Assembly (NCBI GenBank): GCA_938041445.1
Contig: CALISO010000012.1
Coordinates: 1-61,191 of the forward strand
Length of the DNA stretch: 61,191 nt
From: an uncultured Saprospiraceae bacterium
GTDB taxonomy: Bacteria > Bacteroidota > Bacteroidia > Chitinophagales > Saprospiraceae
Reading direction: 5' to 3'
Made by a program: the position numbers and the translations under genes. Shown here in pieces: positions 19,756-28,353 of the stretch (the first letter of the stretch is position 1; every line of letters starts with the position of its first letter). The notes below the pieces were generated by a model that was given only the letters and a program-made list of their open reading frames with translations, made no database searches and was not told where the DNA came from.

Positions 19756-20319
19756 TTACTTAACCCTTTCCATATAGTTACCAGTAGCAGTCTCTATTTT
19801 GATCTTGTCACCTTCATTAATGAATAAAGGTACTCTGACCTCTGCACCAGTCTCTACTTTAGCTGGTTTAGTTGCATTAGTAGCAGTATCACCTTTGAGT
19901 CCTGGTTCAGTATATGTTATTTGTAGTTCAATGTACTTAGGCATATCAAGAGTGAGCGGAATATTTTTATCCGCATGGAACAACACTTCAACCTCTGACC
20001 CTTCCTTTAAGAATCCAGGGTTGTCAATGAGTTCTTTCTGTAGAGCAGTTTGCTCAAATGTCTCATTATCCATAAAATGATATCCTGCGTCATCATTATA
20101 AAGAAATTGGTATTTCCTTCTTTCAACTCTGACGATATCAATCTTGTGGCTTGACGGTAAGGTCATATCTATCACCTTGCCATTTGTAAGACTTTTTAGC
20201 TTTGTCCTTACGAATGCTGGACCTTTTCCAGGCTTAACATGGAGGAATTCTACTACGGAATACACATCATTATTATGATTAATGCAGAGTCCGTTTCGTA
20301 TTTCAGAGGATGATGCCAT
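19756..20319 (-). CDS. efp: Elongation factor P
   Basis: Rescues ribosomes stalled at polyproline stretches. The 187 residues match the three-domain family. The loop VKPGKGPAFVR carries Lys32, the position modified in many bacteria; no EpmA/EpmB gene is in the window, so the modification state is unknown. The C-terminal signature GLKGDTAT and the ending TGNYMERVK are typical. It sits between fabH and accB, an arrangement frequent in Bacteroidota and other phyla. Confidence 0.96.
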   Translation of the reverse strand: MASSSEIRNGLCINHNNDVYSVVEFLHVKPGKGPAFVRTKLKSLTNGKVIDMTLPSSHKIDIVRVERRKYQFLYNDDAGYHFMDNETFEQTALQKELIDNPGFLKEGSEVEVLFHADKNIPLTLDMPKYIELQITYTEPGLKGDTATNATKPAKVETGAEVRVPLFINEGDKIKIETATGNYMERVK

Positions 20320-20344
20320 TAGTTTATCAGTTTAATAATTACAA

Positions 20345-20352
20345 CAAATATA
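20345..20352 (-). promoter_or_regulatory. Possible -7 box upstream of efp
   Basis: On the minus strand TATATTTG fits TAnnTTTG and lies 26 bases before the efp start, in the 80-base gap after fabH. No -33 TTG is seen, so this internal promoter is weakly supported. Confidence 0.28.
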
Positions 20353-20399
20353 AGGATAGAGATAGAGAATAGTTGCAGTAAGTGAAAATATGCCAATCT

Positions 20400-21392
20400 C
20401 TAACTATCATATGCCCAAGTCAGATACAAGGATCCCCAGGTAAATCCACCACCAAATGCAGTTAAGATTACTTTATCACCTTTTTTGAGCTTTGACTCAT
20501 AGTCATTCAATGCTAGTGGCAATGTTCCTGCTGTAGTATTTCCAAACTTCTCAATATTTACCATTACCCTCTCCATCGGAAAGTCTAGCATACTAGCTAC
20601 AGTTTGAATGATTCTGATATTCGCTTGATGTGGTACTACCCAGTTGATATCATCCCTAGTCAGTCCATTGAGTGCTAATACATCCTTGACAGTAGAAGAC
20701 ATACCTTGTACTGCTCGCTTGAATACCGGCCCTCCATTCTGAAACACAAGGTGTTCCTTAGCAACAAGTAATTCTGCGTCGATCGGATTCTTTGACCCGC
20801 CTGCTTTCATAAACAAGAAGTCCACCCCACTTCCATCAGCTTTCATAATCGCATTATGGATACCATCTTCATCAGGACTTGGCTCAAGTAAAACTGCTCC
20901 TAGACCATCTCCAAAGATGACACAAGTGCTCCTATCTTCGTAATTAATAATGCTAGACATTACATCACCACCTATCACAATCACCTTCTTATGTGTACCG
21001 GATTCAATAAATTTTGATCCTGTCTGAAGTGCATATAAAAATCCACTACAAGCAGCTCCAAGTTCAAAGCCGTAAGCGTTATTAGCACCTACTTTCATCG
21101 CGATTTGATTAGCTGTATCTGGGAACCTATAGTCACCGGTAATAGTGGCACAGATAATCAAATCGATATCTAGAGGGTCAGTATTAGTTTTTTCTAATAG
21201 TTGCTTGACAGCATGCTCACCCATATAAGAAAGACCTAGACCTTTTGGCAAAATGCGTCGCTCCTTAATACCAGTACGAGAGACTATCCACTCATCATTA
21301 GTATCGACCATTTTCTCTAGGTCAGCATTGGTTAACTTATCATCTGGAACGTAAGTCCCTATCCCTGTAATAGCTGCTTTTTGTAAGCTCAT
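20400..21392 (-). CDS. fabH: 3-oxoacyl-ACP synthase III
   Basis: Starts fatty-acid synthesis by condensing an acyl-CoA with malonyl-ACP. The family triad is complete: Cys115 in GAACSGFLY, His255 in VPHQANIRI and Asn285 in EKFGNTTAGT. N-terminal ITGIGTYVPDDKLTNADL and DEWIVSRTGIKERRI are canonical. I place the start at the ATG at 21392; a GTG at 21398 would add two residues. It heads the efp-accB-accC cluster. The rpmF and DUF177 genes that often precede fabH in Bacteroidota are absent here. Confidence 0.95.
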   Translation of the reverse strand: MSLQKAAITGIGTYVPDDKLTNADLEKMVDTNDEWIVSRTGIKERRILPKGLGLSYMGEHAVKQLLEKTNTDPLDIDLIICATITGDYRFPDTANQIAMKVGANNAYGFELGAACSGFLYALQTGSKFIESGTHKKVIVIGGDVMSSIINYEDRSTCVIFGDGLGAVLLEPSPDEDGIHNAIMKADGSGVDFLFMKAGGSKNPIDAELLVAKEHLVFQNGGPVFKRAVQGMSSTVKDVLALNGLTRDDINWVVPHQANIRIIQTVASMLDFPMERVMVNIEKFGNTTAGTLPLALNDYESKLKKGDKVILTAFGGGFTWGSLYLTWAYDS

Positions 21393-21520
21393 ATTCACTT
21401 AGATTACTTCGAAAATTCGAATGCGGCTGCAAGGTATGAAATAATGTGTAGGAGCAAAGTTTGAATAACAGAATAATTGGATACAATAAACTGTTGCCAA
21501 TGATCATTATTCAATAAAAA

Positions 21521-21551
21521 CAAGCCTCTTACACTTAAGTAAGACGGCTTG
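21521..21551 (-). terminator. Intrinsic terminator downstream of creD
   Basis: A stem of CAAGCC-TCTTAC paired with GTAAGA-GGCTTG (12 pairs, one bulged base, 6-base loop) is followed on the minus strand by TTTTTATTG. It sits 32 bases after the creD stop and separates creD from the fabH operon. Confidence 0.8.
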
Positions 21552-21582
21552 ATTCCATTATAAACAATCAACTAAGTTCTCA

Positions 21583-22929
21583 CTAAGCAAGATCAGGCTT
21601 GCTAGGAAAGTCATCTTGTGTACTATTGTAATACTTCATCCTTCTAGTCAAGTACATAATGGTTGTCAGTATCACAAACACTCCAATAGAGCCAGCTAAT
21701 AACGCATATGCCTCCAGCTGCAGTAAGACGAAAATGTAGGTATACAACCCTATTAAAATCATCATTAGGGAAATGAACTGCTTGTTGCTAGAAAACATAG
21801 CCTTAGTGTACATCAAGATAGATGATAAAGTCGCCACAGCAGCTATTCCATATGCTAGATTAAATCCAACCTGTTCAGTTAAGGATAGAAGTAGTAGGTA
21901 AAATACTGTCAAACTTAAACCGACTAATAAGTATTGGACTGGATGAAATCTCAACCCATTACCAATCTCAAAGAAAAAGAAAACTAAAAACGTCAAACTC
22001 AAGATCAAAAACGCATACTTGGTAGATCGGAAGTTTTTCTGATAATGATTAACTGGTTCTACAAGTTCAACTCCGAAGCTTTCTTGGTTTGATGGTGTAA
22101 ATGTAAAGGCATTGTCAATCCATCGATCTGGATTATTTTTTGAAAATTTGCCTGACTCCCAAACGACATCAAACCCATCGGATCTGACATCTCTTTCACT
22201 TGGACTCAGCACACCAATAAATCCAGGTGAGTGCCAATCCGAACTAAGCTCTACCCGACTCTCCGATGCGATGGGGACAAATCGGATATTCTCTGATCCT
22301 CTCAATGAAAACTGGACATCAAACGTGAGGCTTTCAGTAGATGTAAGATCTAGCTGAGCACTAACACCTCTTGGTATGATTGAAGGAACTAGACTACCTG
22401 GATCAAACTCAACTTTGGTTCCACTCACTTCAGCTGTAATATTGCCTTCTATCCCATGACCGTCAGTTACTCCAAGAGTCAAGATTGCTTGATCCCAATG
22501 AATTGACTCCAAATCTTTGGAAGTCAAATTACTGGTATCAAAATTTCCGTTCAATGAGAGATCCGTAGTATACAACCAGATATCATAGATACTCTTCTTT
22601 AAAGATGTGGTAGACATCTTTCCATCAGTATCCAACATTGAAGGAGTGATGTGAAACATTTTACTATACTTATACACTTTAGTCTTGCCATCTACGACCT
22701 GACTCCTCTCTTCTGTGAATGGAATAGACAGTAGTGGACCTACAATAGTCTGTTGACTACCCCACGTTTGAGCGACATCATACTTTGTCTGAGCTTCGAA
22801 TCCTTGTCGTTCATTAATCAGACTTTGGATAAAAGAGTTAGGAATCATTAGAAGTAAAAGGAGGAAACCAATCACAACAAATTTTAGAAGTATTGATCCT
22901 TGGACTTTTTTGACACTTGGTAATTTCAT
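21583..22929 (-). CDS. creD: CreD family inner-membrane protein
   Basis: A 448-residue protein with one N-terminal membrane helix (~14-32), a large periplasmic beta-rich domain (~35-295) and several C-terminal helices (~300-430), matching the CreD layout. The N-terminal block (LLLLLMIPNSFIQSLINERQ, then GPLLSIPF) is characteristic. CreD is linked to envelope integrity and colicin tolerance in enterobacteria; its molecular function is unknown. No creBC two-component genes are adjacent, so regulation differs from the enterobacterial model. Confidence 0.92.
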   Translation of the reverse strand: MKLPSVKKVQGSILLKFVVIGFLLLLLMIPNSFIQSLINERQGFEAQTKYDVAQTWGSQQTIVGPLLSIPFTEERSQVVDGKTKVYKYSKMFHITPSMLDTDGKMSTTSLKKSIYDIWLYTTDLSLNGNFDTSNLTSKDLESIHWDQAILTLGVTDGHGIEGNITAEVSGTKVEFDPGSLVPSIIPRGVSAQLDLTSTESLTFDVQFSLRGSENIRFVPIASESRVELSSDWHSPGFIGVLSPSERDVRSDGFDVVWESGKFSKNNPDRWIDNAFTFTPSNQESFGVELVEPVNHYQKNFRSTKYAFLILSLTFLVFFFFEIGNGLRFHPVQYLLVGLSLTVFYLLLLSLTEQVGFNLAYGIAAVATLSSILMYTKAMFSSNKQFISLMMILIGLYTYIFVLLQLEAYALLAGSIGVFVILTTIMYLTRRMKYYNSTQDDFPSKPDLA

Positions 22930-23139
22930 AGTTATGTATAGTTAAAGATGATAGGTCAAAACAACTATGAAATGCCAAGCAAACAATGACATAATGAGAG
23001 TTCGCATTGTCTGGATGAGTAAGTGTATCACATCAATTACCACAGTTTATAATAAGATAATACTCAATTCTTCTGCCGTAGAGCATTTATTATCTTTTCA
23101 GCTTTTCCATTATATCAATTCTGATTAATATTGATTGTA

Positions 23140-23156
23140 TTATGTGAATCATATAA
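23140..23156. promoter_or_regulatory. Imperfect palindrome upstream of the GNAT gene
   Basis: TTATGTGA-A-TCATATAA is a 17-base near-palindrome (one mismatch per arm) ending 16 bases before the GNAT start. It could be an operator for a dimeric regulator; chance occurrence in AT-rich DNA is possible. Confidence 0.25.
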
Positions 23157-23172
23157 CGTGCATAATTAGATC

Positions 23173-23700
23173 GTGAATAACCACTTGCCTACATATTATA
23201 CCTCTCGACTCAAGATTATTCCGACAACTCTAGCGGATGCTCCCCTCTTTCTCAACCTGTACAACTCTCCTAAGTGGAAGCTGTATATTATGGATAATAA
23301 GATTACCACCCTTGCACAGTGTGAAGCACACTTGAAGACCAAAGTCTTGCCAATGTATACGCAATATGGCTTTGGTAATTATACCATTTTGCGATTGTCA
23401 GACCTTGTGGCAGTTGGATCGTGTAGCTTATATAAACGAGATACATTGGATCAAGTCGATATCGGCTATGCATTGCTACCCGAATACGAAGGCAATGGAT
23501 ATGCTATCGAAGCTTCAACAAAGTTACTAGAGCTAGCTCGTGAAGAATTTGGCTTGACAATAATACAAGCGATTACTACTCACGACAATATCGCTTCTCA
23601 AAATCTTCTTAGTAAGTTAGGATTAAAATCAAAGGGCACTTTTAAGTTTCCAGAAGACTCTGAAGAGTTATTACTATATCAAATAGATCTGCTCTTATGA
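23173..23700 (+). CDS. GNAT family N-acetyltransferase (RimJ/RimL-like)
   Basis: A 175-residue acetyl-CoA-dependent acetyltransferase of the Acetyltransf_3 type. Visible features are the N-terminal TSRLKIIPTTLADAPLF, the beta-4 strand with VDIGYALLPEYEGNGYA (acetyl-CoA loop of the type Q/RxxGxG/A, here YEGNGYA) and the C-terminal ASQNLLSKLGLKSKG. The substrate could be a ribosomal protein N-terminus or a small amine and cannot be inferred. The start is GTG at 23173. The end overlaps the next gene by 4 bases, so the two are translationally coupled. Confidence 0.88.
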   Translation: MNNHLPTYYTSRLKIIPTTLADAPLFLNLYNSPKWKLYIMDNKITTLAQCEAHLKTKVLPMYTQYGFGNYTILRLSDLVAVGSCSLYKRDTLDQVDIGYALLPEYEGNGYAIEASTKLLELAREEFGLTIIQAITTHDNIASQNLLSKLGLKSKGTFKFPEDSEELLLYQIDLLL

Positions 23701-24647
23701 ACACTATTCGATATAGAACAATACGAATTATATTAATGCTCGGACTCGTATTATCTATCAATAATCTTGCTGTCTCACAATCAGAAGAATCATACAATCA
23801 GATTAAGGCAAATCTGACTTCTAATCTTGAAGAATATAGAAGTAACCTTCTCTTGAAAAATGATCCTAGTATTGACTCACTCATTAATATGATAGAAGAG
23901 TGGCAGACTATAGAACTGGATAAATCCAAGCTATCTCGAATCATTAGTGGAATATTTTATATGCCTGATGACAAACCAATCGAAGACTTTAGATTGCAAA
24001 TGAAAAAGCGGATTGGCTTGTCAGCTATTGTTGAAAGACTGACTGAAGACCAAGTCCAACTTATCTCGAGACACTATGAGCTTTCCAATCTATTCGTACA
24101 GAAAATATTGAGTACTCGATTTCCATATACAATTAACATCGGATATCTGTCAGCAGAAATAAACTACTTTGGATTGGAGAATAGTCAAGTAATCGGTGAA
24201 GTTGGGGCTGGTAATGGCACCTATGGTTTACTTGTAAGAATGGCGATAAATCCGAAACATCTCTATCTCAATGAAATCGACAGTACTTCAATAAGCAACA
24301 TCTCTATATTGACAAATAGCAATCACATACCAAATATAGATAGTCCATGCTCTATAATTGAAGGGAGTGAAACAAGTACTCAGTTTCCAATTAAAATGGA
24401 CAGAATCATTATGAGAAAGGCATTGCACCATTTTAGTCACTTGGAATCAATGTTGATTGACATCAAATCTCATCTTAAGCCTGATGGTATAATCTGTATT
24501 AAGGAAATAGTTCCAGATAAAGTAAAGGGGTGCTCCAGGGCTATGTCATTCAGAGCAGTAAAAAAAGCACTAAGAAAAGCTGACATTAAGATTATAGGCA
24601 AAAAGAAGTTTGCAACTTCCTACCTTATCAAATGCCAACCAAACTAA
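23697..24647 (+). CDS. Class I methyltransferase-like protein with an N-terminal export signal
   Basis: A 316-residue protein. The N-terminus is Arg-rich then hydrophobic (IILMLGLVLSI, residues 11-21) and ends LAVSQ near residue 28, an apparent Sec signal peptide. Residues ~165-310 form a SAM-dependent methyltransferase fold: motif I EVGAGNGTYG (168-177), acidic Glu193 after strand 2, and RKALHHFSH (240-248) as motif IV region. SAM is not known to be available in the periplasm, so either the segment is a membrane anchor or translation starts later (Met65 is possible). It overlaps the GNAT gene by 4 bases. The substrate is unknown. Confidence 0.72.
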   Translation: MNTIRYRTIRIILMLGLVLSINNLAVSQSEESYNQIKANLTSNLEEYRSNLLLKNDPSIDSLINMIEEWQTIELDKSKLSRIISGIFYMPDDKPIEDFRLQMKKRIGLSAIVERLTEDQVQLISRHYELSNLFVQKILSTRFPYTINIGYLSAEINYFGLENSQVIGEVGAGNGTYGLLVRMAINPKHLYLNEIDSTSISNISILTNSNHIPNIDSPCSIIEGSETSTQFPIKMDRIIMRKALHHFSHLESMLIDIKSHLKPDGIICIKEIVPDKVKGCSRAMSFRAVKKALRKADIKIIGKKKFATSYLIKCQPN

Positions 24648-24665
24648 GGCATCACAATTGCTCAC

Positions 24666-24673
24666 TATATTTG
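24666..24673 (+). promoter_or_regulatory. Putative -7 box upstream of the thioesterase gene
   Basis: TATATTTG fits TAnnTTTG and lies 32 bases before the ATG at 24705, in the 57-base gap. No TTG is found at the usual -33 distance. Confidence 0.33.
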
Positions 24674-24704
24674 CTCCAAGCAAATCCCAATAGACTATCC
24701 AGAT

Positions 24705-25187
24705 ATGAACCCAAAGCACGTAAAATTTCGCTGGAGTGACCTCGATCCTAATCGCCATGTCCGTAATTCTGCATACACAGATGCATTCGTAGAACTCAGA
24801 ATGACGATGTTCAAAGATGCCGGATATACGATAGAAACTCTTGGCAAGCTACAGATAGGACCAGTGGCCATCAATGAACATACTTATTACCTAAAAGAAA
24901 TCTTGGGTGCTCAGACCGTGTCTGTCGATATCTGTCTCGCTGGTCATACAGAAGATAAGAGGTACTGGAGATTTGCTCAGCATATGTATAATGACCAAGG
25001 AGTCTTATGTGCATATCACGAATTCGCATTTGGAGTGATGGATCTAGTCTCGAGAAAGATTGTCTCTCCACCTACTGATATGCTGGATGCATTCTTCAAT
25101 TTATCACAGACTGACCACTTTGAGGTATTTGAAAAAGCGACTTTACGAATGGCTAGAATCCCATACGGAAAGACGCTTGATATCTAA
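24705..25187 (+). CDS. Acyl-CoA thioesterase, 4HBT-type hotdog fold
   Basis: A 160-residue single-hotdog-domain protein. The active-site signature D12-x-D14-PNRHV-x-N-x-x-Y matches the 4-hydroxybenzoyl-CoA thioesterase/YbgC type, with Asp14 the likely catalytic residue. The protein would hydrolyse an acyl-CoA in the cytoplasm; the acyl group is not predictable. It is flanked by the methyltransferase and nhaB on the same strand but probably has its own promoter. Confidence 0.88.
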   Translation: MNPKHVKFRWSDLDPNRHVRNSAYTDAFVELRMTMFKDAGYTIETLGKLQIGPVAINEHTYYLKEILGAQTVSVDICLAGHTEDKRYWRFAQHMYNDQGVLCAYHEFAFGVMDLVSRKIVSPPTDMLDAFFNLSQTDHFEVFEKATLRMARIPYGKTLDI

Positions 25188-25235
25188 TTATCATATGATT
25201 GCAAGCTAGATTCTCCTAATTCTCATAAAATCTTA

Positions 25236-25243
25236 TAATTTTG
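25236..25243 (+). promoter_or_regulatory. Putative -7 box upstream of nhaB
   Basis: TAATTTTG fits TAnnTTTG and lies 59 bases before the nhaB ATG. The -33 region has no TTG at the right spacing. Confidence 0.3.
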
Positions 25244-25302
25244 ACCTACAATGAGGCAGGATAACGCTTGTCTTTTTAACTGAGATAATAAACCTATTAG
25301 AG

Positions 25303-26772
25303 ATGAAGTATTTTTTAGGCAATAGCCCTACTTGGTTCAAGTACACAATGATTGGATTCCTTGTATTCAACGTCATTGCGCATTTTCTCCTTCCTTCATC
25401 AGTACTTGCCTGGTGCTTCATAGGTGAATTTATCTTTACACTGGCAATGGCACTCAAGTGCTACCCTCTTCAATCTGGTGGATTACTTGCAATACAAGCG
25501 ATTGCATTGAATCTAACGACAGCAGACCATGCATATAAGGAAGTGGTTGACAATCTACAGGTAATCTTGCTTCTAGTCTTTATGGTAGCGGGCATCTACT
25601 TTATGAAGCCATTGATCATGTATATCTTTAGTAAGGTATTCACTAAGATCAAGTCAAAAGTCTTTTTATCAATGCTCTTTGTCTTCCTTGCAGCAATTAT
25701 GTCCGCATTCCTTGATGCCTTAACTGTGACAGCAGTACTGATAAGTGTAGCAGTTGGATTCTACGGCGTATATCACAAAATTCATTCGAGTGATGCAGAC
25801 TATGATGGTAGTGGGACATTAGACAGAAAAGAGCTAAGTGGAGATACGCTTGAGCAATTCAGATCATTCTTGAGATCATTGATAATGCACGGTGTGGTAG
25901 GTACTGCACTTGGAGGTGTGATGACAACTGTAGGAGAACCCCAGAACTTGAAGATCGCTGAAGTAATGGATTGGCAGTTTGTAGAGTTTTTCTTAAGAAT
26001 GGCTCCCGTAACTATACCGGTATTCATCTTCGGATTAGCAACGACTTTCATTTTAGAAAAGACAAAACTATTTGGCTATGGTGAAGAACTACCGCCAGTA
26101 GTGAGAGGTATCATAGAGAGTTATACTGAGGAGGAAGACCGCAATAGGACGAGTAAGCAAAAATGGGCTTTGAGGGTTCAAGCTGTCTGTGGCATATTAC
26201 TCATATTTGCCCTAGCATTCCATATTGCTCCAGTAGGGTTTATTGGCCTAGCGTTGATTATTATACAGACTGCATTTATGGGAATAATTGACGAGCATAA
26301 GATAGGTCATGCCTTTGAAGAAGCGTTACCGTTCACTGCATTGTTAGTTGTATTCTTTGTGATTGTCGCGATGATTCATGACCAGCATTTATTCAAACCA
26401 ATCATAGACTGGGCATTAACTTTGCCACTCAACCAACAACCTGCAATGTTCTATGTAGCGAATGGTATCTTATCAATGATAAGTGATAATGTCTTTGTTG
26501 CAACAGTCTATATAGGAGAGGTTTCAGCCGCTTTTGAGAATGGGGCAATTACCCAAGATCAATTTGACAAACTAGCAATTGCAATTAACACAGGTACAAA
26601 CTTACCAAGTATTGCCACTCCAAATGGACAAGCAGCATTCTTGTTCTTATTGACATCTGCATTAGCGCCATTGATTAACCTTTCATATCTTAAAATGGTA
26701 AAGATGGCTTTACCTTATACGATTGTACTGGGAGGTATCGGACTACTTGCAGTAAATATGTTTATAGTTTAA
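25303..26772 (+). CDS. nhaB: Na+/H+ antiporter NhaB, with an EF-hand loop
   Basis: Inner-membrane sodium/proton antiporter, 489 residues with about 12 membrane segments. NhaB features are the N-terminal [56 protein letters not shown] and the C-terminal [20 protein letters not shown]. Residues 166-177 in the loop before LIMHGVVG read [12 protein letters not shown], a textbook EF-hand calcium loop with D1, D3, S5, G6, L8, D9 and E12 in place. This suggests Ca-dependent control, which I infer only. Sodium export fits a marine lifestyle. Confidence 0.94.
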   Translation: MKYFLGNSPTWFKYTMIGFLVFNVIAHFLLPSSVLAWCFIGEFIFTLAMALKCYPLQSGGLLAIQAIALNLTTADHAYKEVVDNLQVILLLVFMVAGIYFMKPLIMYIFSKVFTKIKSKVFLSMLFVFLAAIMSAFLDALTVTAVLISVAVGFYGVYHKIHSSDADYDGSGTLDRKELSGDTLEQFRSFLRSLIMHGVVGTALGGVMTTVGEPQNLKIAEVMDWQFVEFFLRMAPVTIPVFIFGLATTFILEKTKLFGYGEELPPVVRGIIESYTEEEDRNRTSKQKWALRVQAVCGILLIFALAFHIAPVGFIGLALIIIQTAFMGIIDEHKIGHAFEEALPFTALLVVFFVIVAMIHDQHLFKPIIDWALTLPLNQQPAMFYVANGILSMISDNVFVATVYIGEVSAAFENGAITQDQFDKLAIAINTGTNLPSIATPNGQAAFLFLLTSALAPLINLSYLKMVKMALPYTIVLGGIGLLAVNMFIV

Positions 26773-26803
26773 GACTAAATACTAGAGGGAGTTTTACTAC
26801 TTG

Positions 26804-28198
26804 CTAAAACTTAATGTCTGGTACACTATTGACCTCGACACTAATCTTGGCGTCAATAAGCATAGTAGCTTGGATATAGTCCTGCAGCAGTAAGAATTCG
26901 TCGATATCAATTTTATCTAATTGTACTGAAAGGTCAACACCACGAGATTTGACCATAGATTCAATATTTTTATCGACTACTGATTGGATTTCTTTGACTT
27001 GATCCGCAAGAGAAAATTGTAATTGTTCTTCAAGTTTACGTTTGATTATACCTTTCGCTAACCAAGCCGCTGCTTGCTGAAGTACATTTCGCGTTTGGAC
27101 TTTGATATCAATATCCTTCATGTAGAGGAGGTTCTTGTCTTTATCATATTCAGGGACGCCATTAATAACTAATTCTCCATTAAATGATCCTGAGACATTG
27201 GCGATAGTCTGTAAGTACCTTCCTGAACCTTTGATCTTAAGTGTGTTGACTGTCACACTCCTGCTACCATCGGTAAATTTTTGACCAATAACATAACTTC
27301 CAAGTACATCTTCGATTTGCTGATATGTGATCTCAGCTGGCAATGCAAGAGTTGAAGAATCACCTTCAATAGCAGACCATTCAAATCTAGGCAATCCCTT
27401 AAATATATTATTAGATGGTTCTGACGAGTGAAGTTTACTGTTGATATTGATACTGATCACATTGCTGATATCCTCTGCCTTGTTCTGAAATCCAGCTAGC
27501 TTGACAGTATCAGGAGATAATTGGATAAAGCCATTATAAGGCTCATCAATCTTGATAGGGTTTCTGATCTGCTTTGACAATTGATCTACTTTATCTTGAA
27601 TTTTGAGTTGGTTACTCAGTGCTTCGTCGATCTGCTTAGTAAAAGATTCTTTACTATTCTCAATCAAGTTATTCGCTATAGACTCCACTGAGAATCCACC
27701 CATTCCTCCTGAGATTCGCATTGGTTCTATCCATTGATAATCTATCAATTCGGTCTGAGTATCTATATTCCAAAACTCATCTATCTCCACACCAGTTGAG
27801 GTCATCAAGTTAACTACACCTTCTGCTTTGACATTGGCAATCAAGACTTTCTTAATCACGGTAATCTTTAATGGAATACTTGCGAGGATATCTTTTTCAG
27901 ATGCTTCTATAATCGTATTATCTGCTCTCTCAATTTGCACATTCATTCCATCAATTGCACCTACCACGCCAGATTGCAATAATGAATCTAGAGCTATGTT
28001 CATTAGTTCACTGAGGACTGATTTCTTTACTGAAAACGGAATGTGTATCTCTGAGTATCTCACTGATGATTGTGTTATGTTAGATTGATAATTATCGTTT
28101 TTGCTTGTACGATTTTTTCTAGATGCACATCCAGAAACTAGCATTAGCAATATCGCAAAGCATGCGATTGTCAAACTTGATTTATATAATGTATTCAT
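26804..28198 (-). CDS. DUF4403 family lipoprotein
   Basis: A 464-residue lipoprotein with lipobox VSGC (Cys24) followed by a basic, Asn-rich linker. The main body starts SEIHIPFSVKKSVLSELMN and contains two similar halves with long beta strands and a C-terminal helix, consistent with the DUF4403 family, whose fold is related to tubular lipid-binding (BPI/TULIP-like) proteins. A role in the envelope is likely; the function is not established. It converges on nhaB with 31 bases between, and lies downstream of the giant protein gene's terminator. Confidence 0.78.
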   Translation of the reverse strand: MNTLYKSSLTIACFAILLMLVSGCASRKNRTSKNDNYQSNITQSSVRYSEIHIPFSVKKSVLSELMNIALDSLLQSGVVGAIDGMNVQIERADNTIIEASEKDILASIPLKITVIKKVLIANVKAEGVVNLMTSTGVEIDEFWNIDTQTELIDYQWIEPMRISGGMGGFSVESIANNLIENSKESFTKQIDEALSNQLKIQDKVDQLSKQIRNPIKIDEPYNGFIQLSPDTVKLAGFQNKAEDISNVISININSKLHSSEPSNNIFKGLPRFEWSAIEGDSSTLALPAEITYQQIEDVLGSYVIGQKFTDGSRSVTVNTLKIKGSGRYLQTIANVSGSFNGELVINGVPEYDKDKNLLYMKDIDIKVQTRNVLQQAAAWLAKGIIKRKLEEQLQFSLADQVKEIQSVVDKNIESMVKSRGVDLSVQLDKIDIDEFLLLQDYIQATMLIDAKISVEVNSVPDIKF

Positions 28199-28262
28199 AA
28201 TAATATTTGCCTATGGCGATCCATCAAAGATAGATTCTTCTCTGTTATCTATTCAACGAAAA

Positions 28263-28293
28263 GAGGTTACCAAAGCATTGCTCTGGTAACCTC
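28263..28293 (-). terminator. Intrinsic terminator of the giant protein gene
   Basis: A 10-bp perfect stem (GAGGTTACCA / TGGTAACCTC, 28263-28272 and 28284-28293) with an 11-base loop that can extend by three pairs. On the minus strand it is followed by TTTTCGTT. It lies 60 bases after the stop at 28354. Confidence 0.75.
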
Positions 28294-28353
28294 CAAATCT
28301 ATTAATTATTAATATACCTGCCAGTAATTAATGGTATTGATTAACTATCAAAT

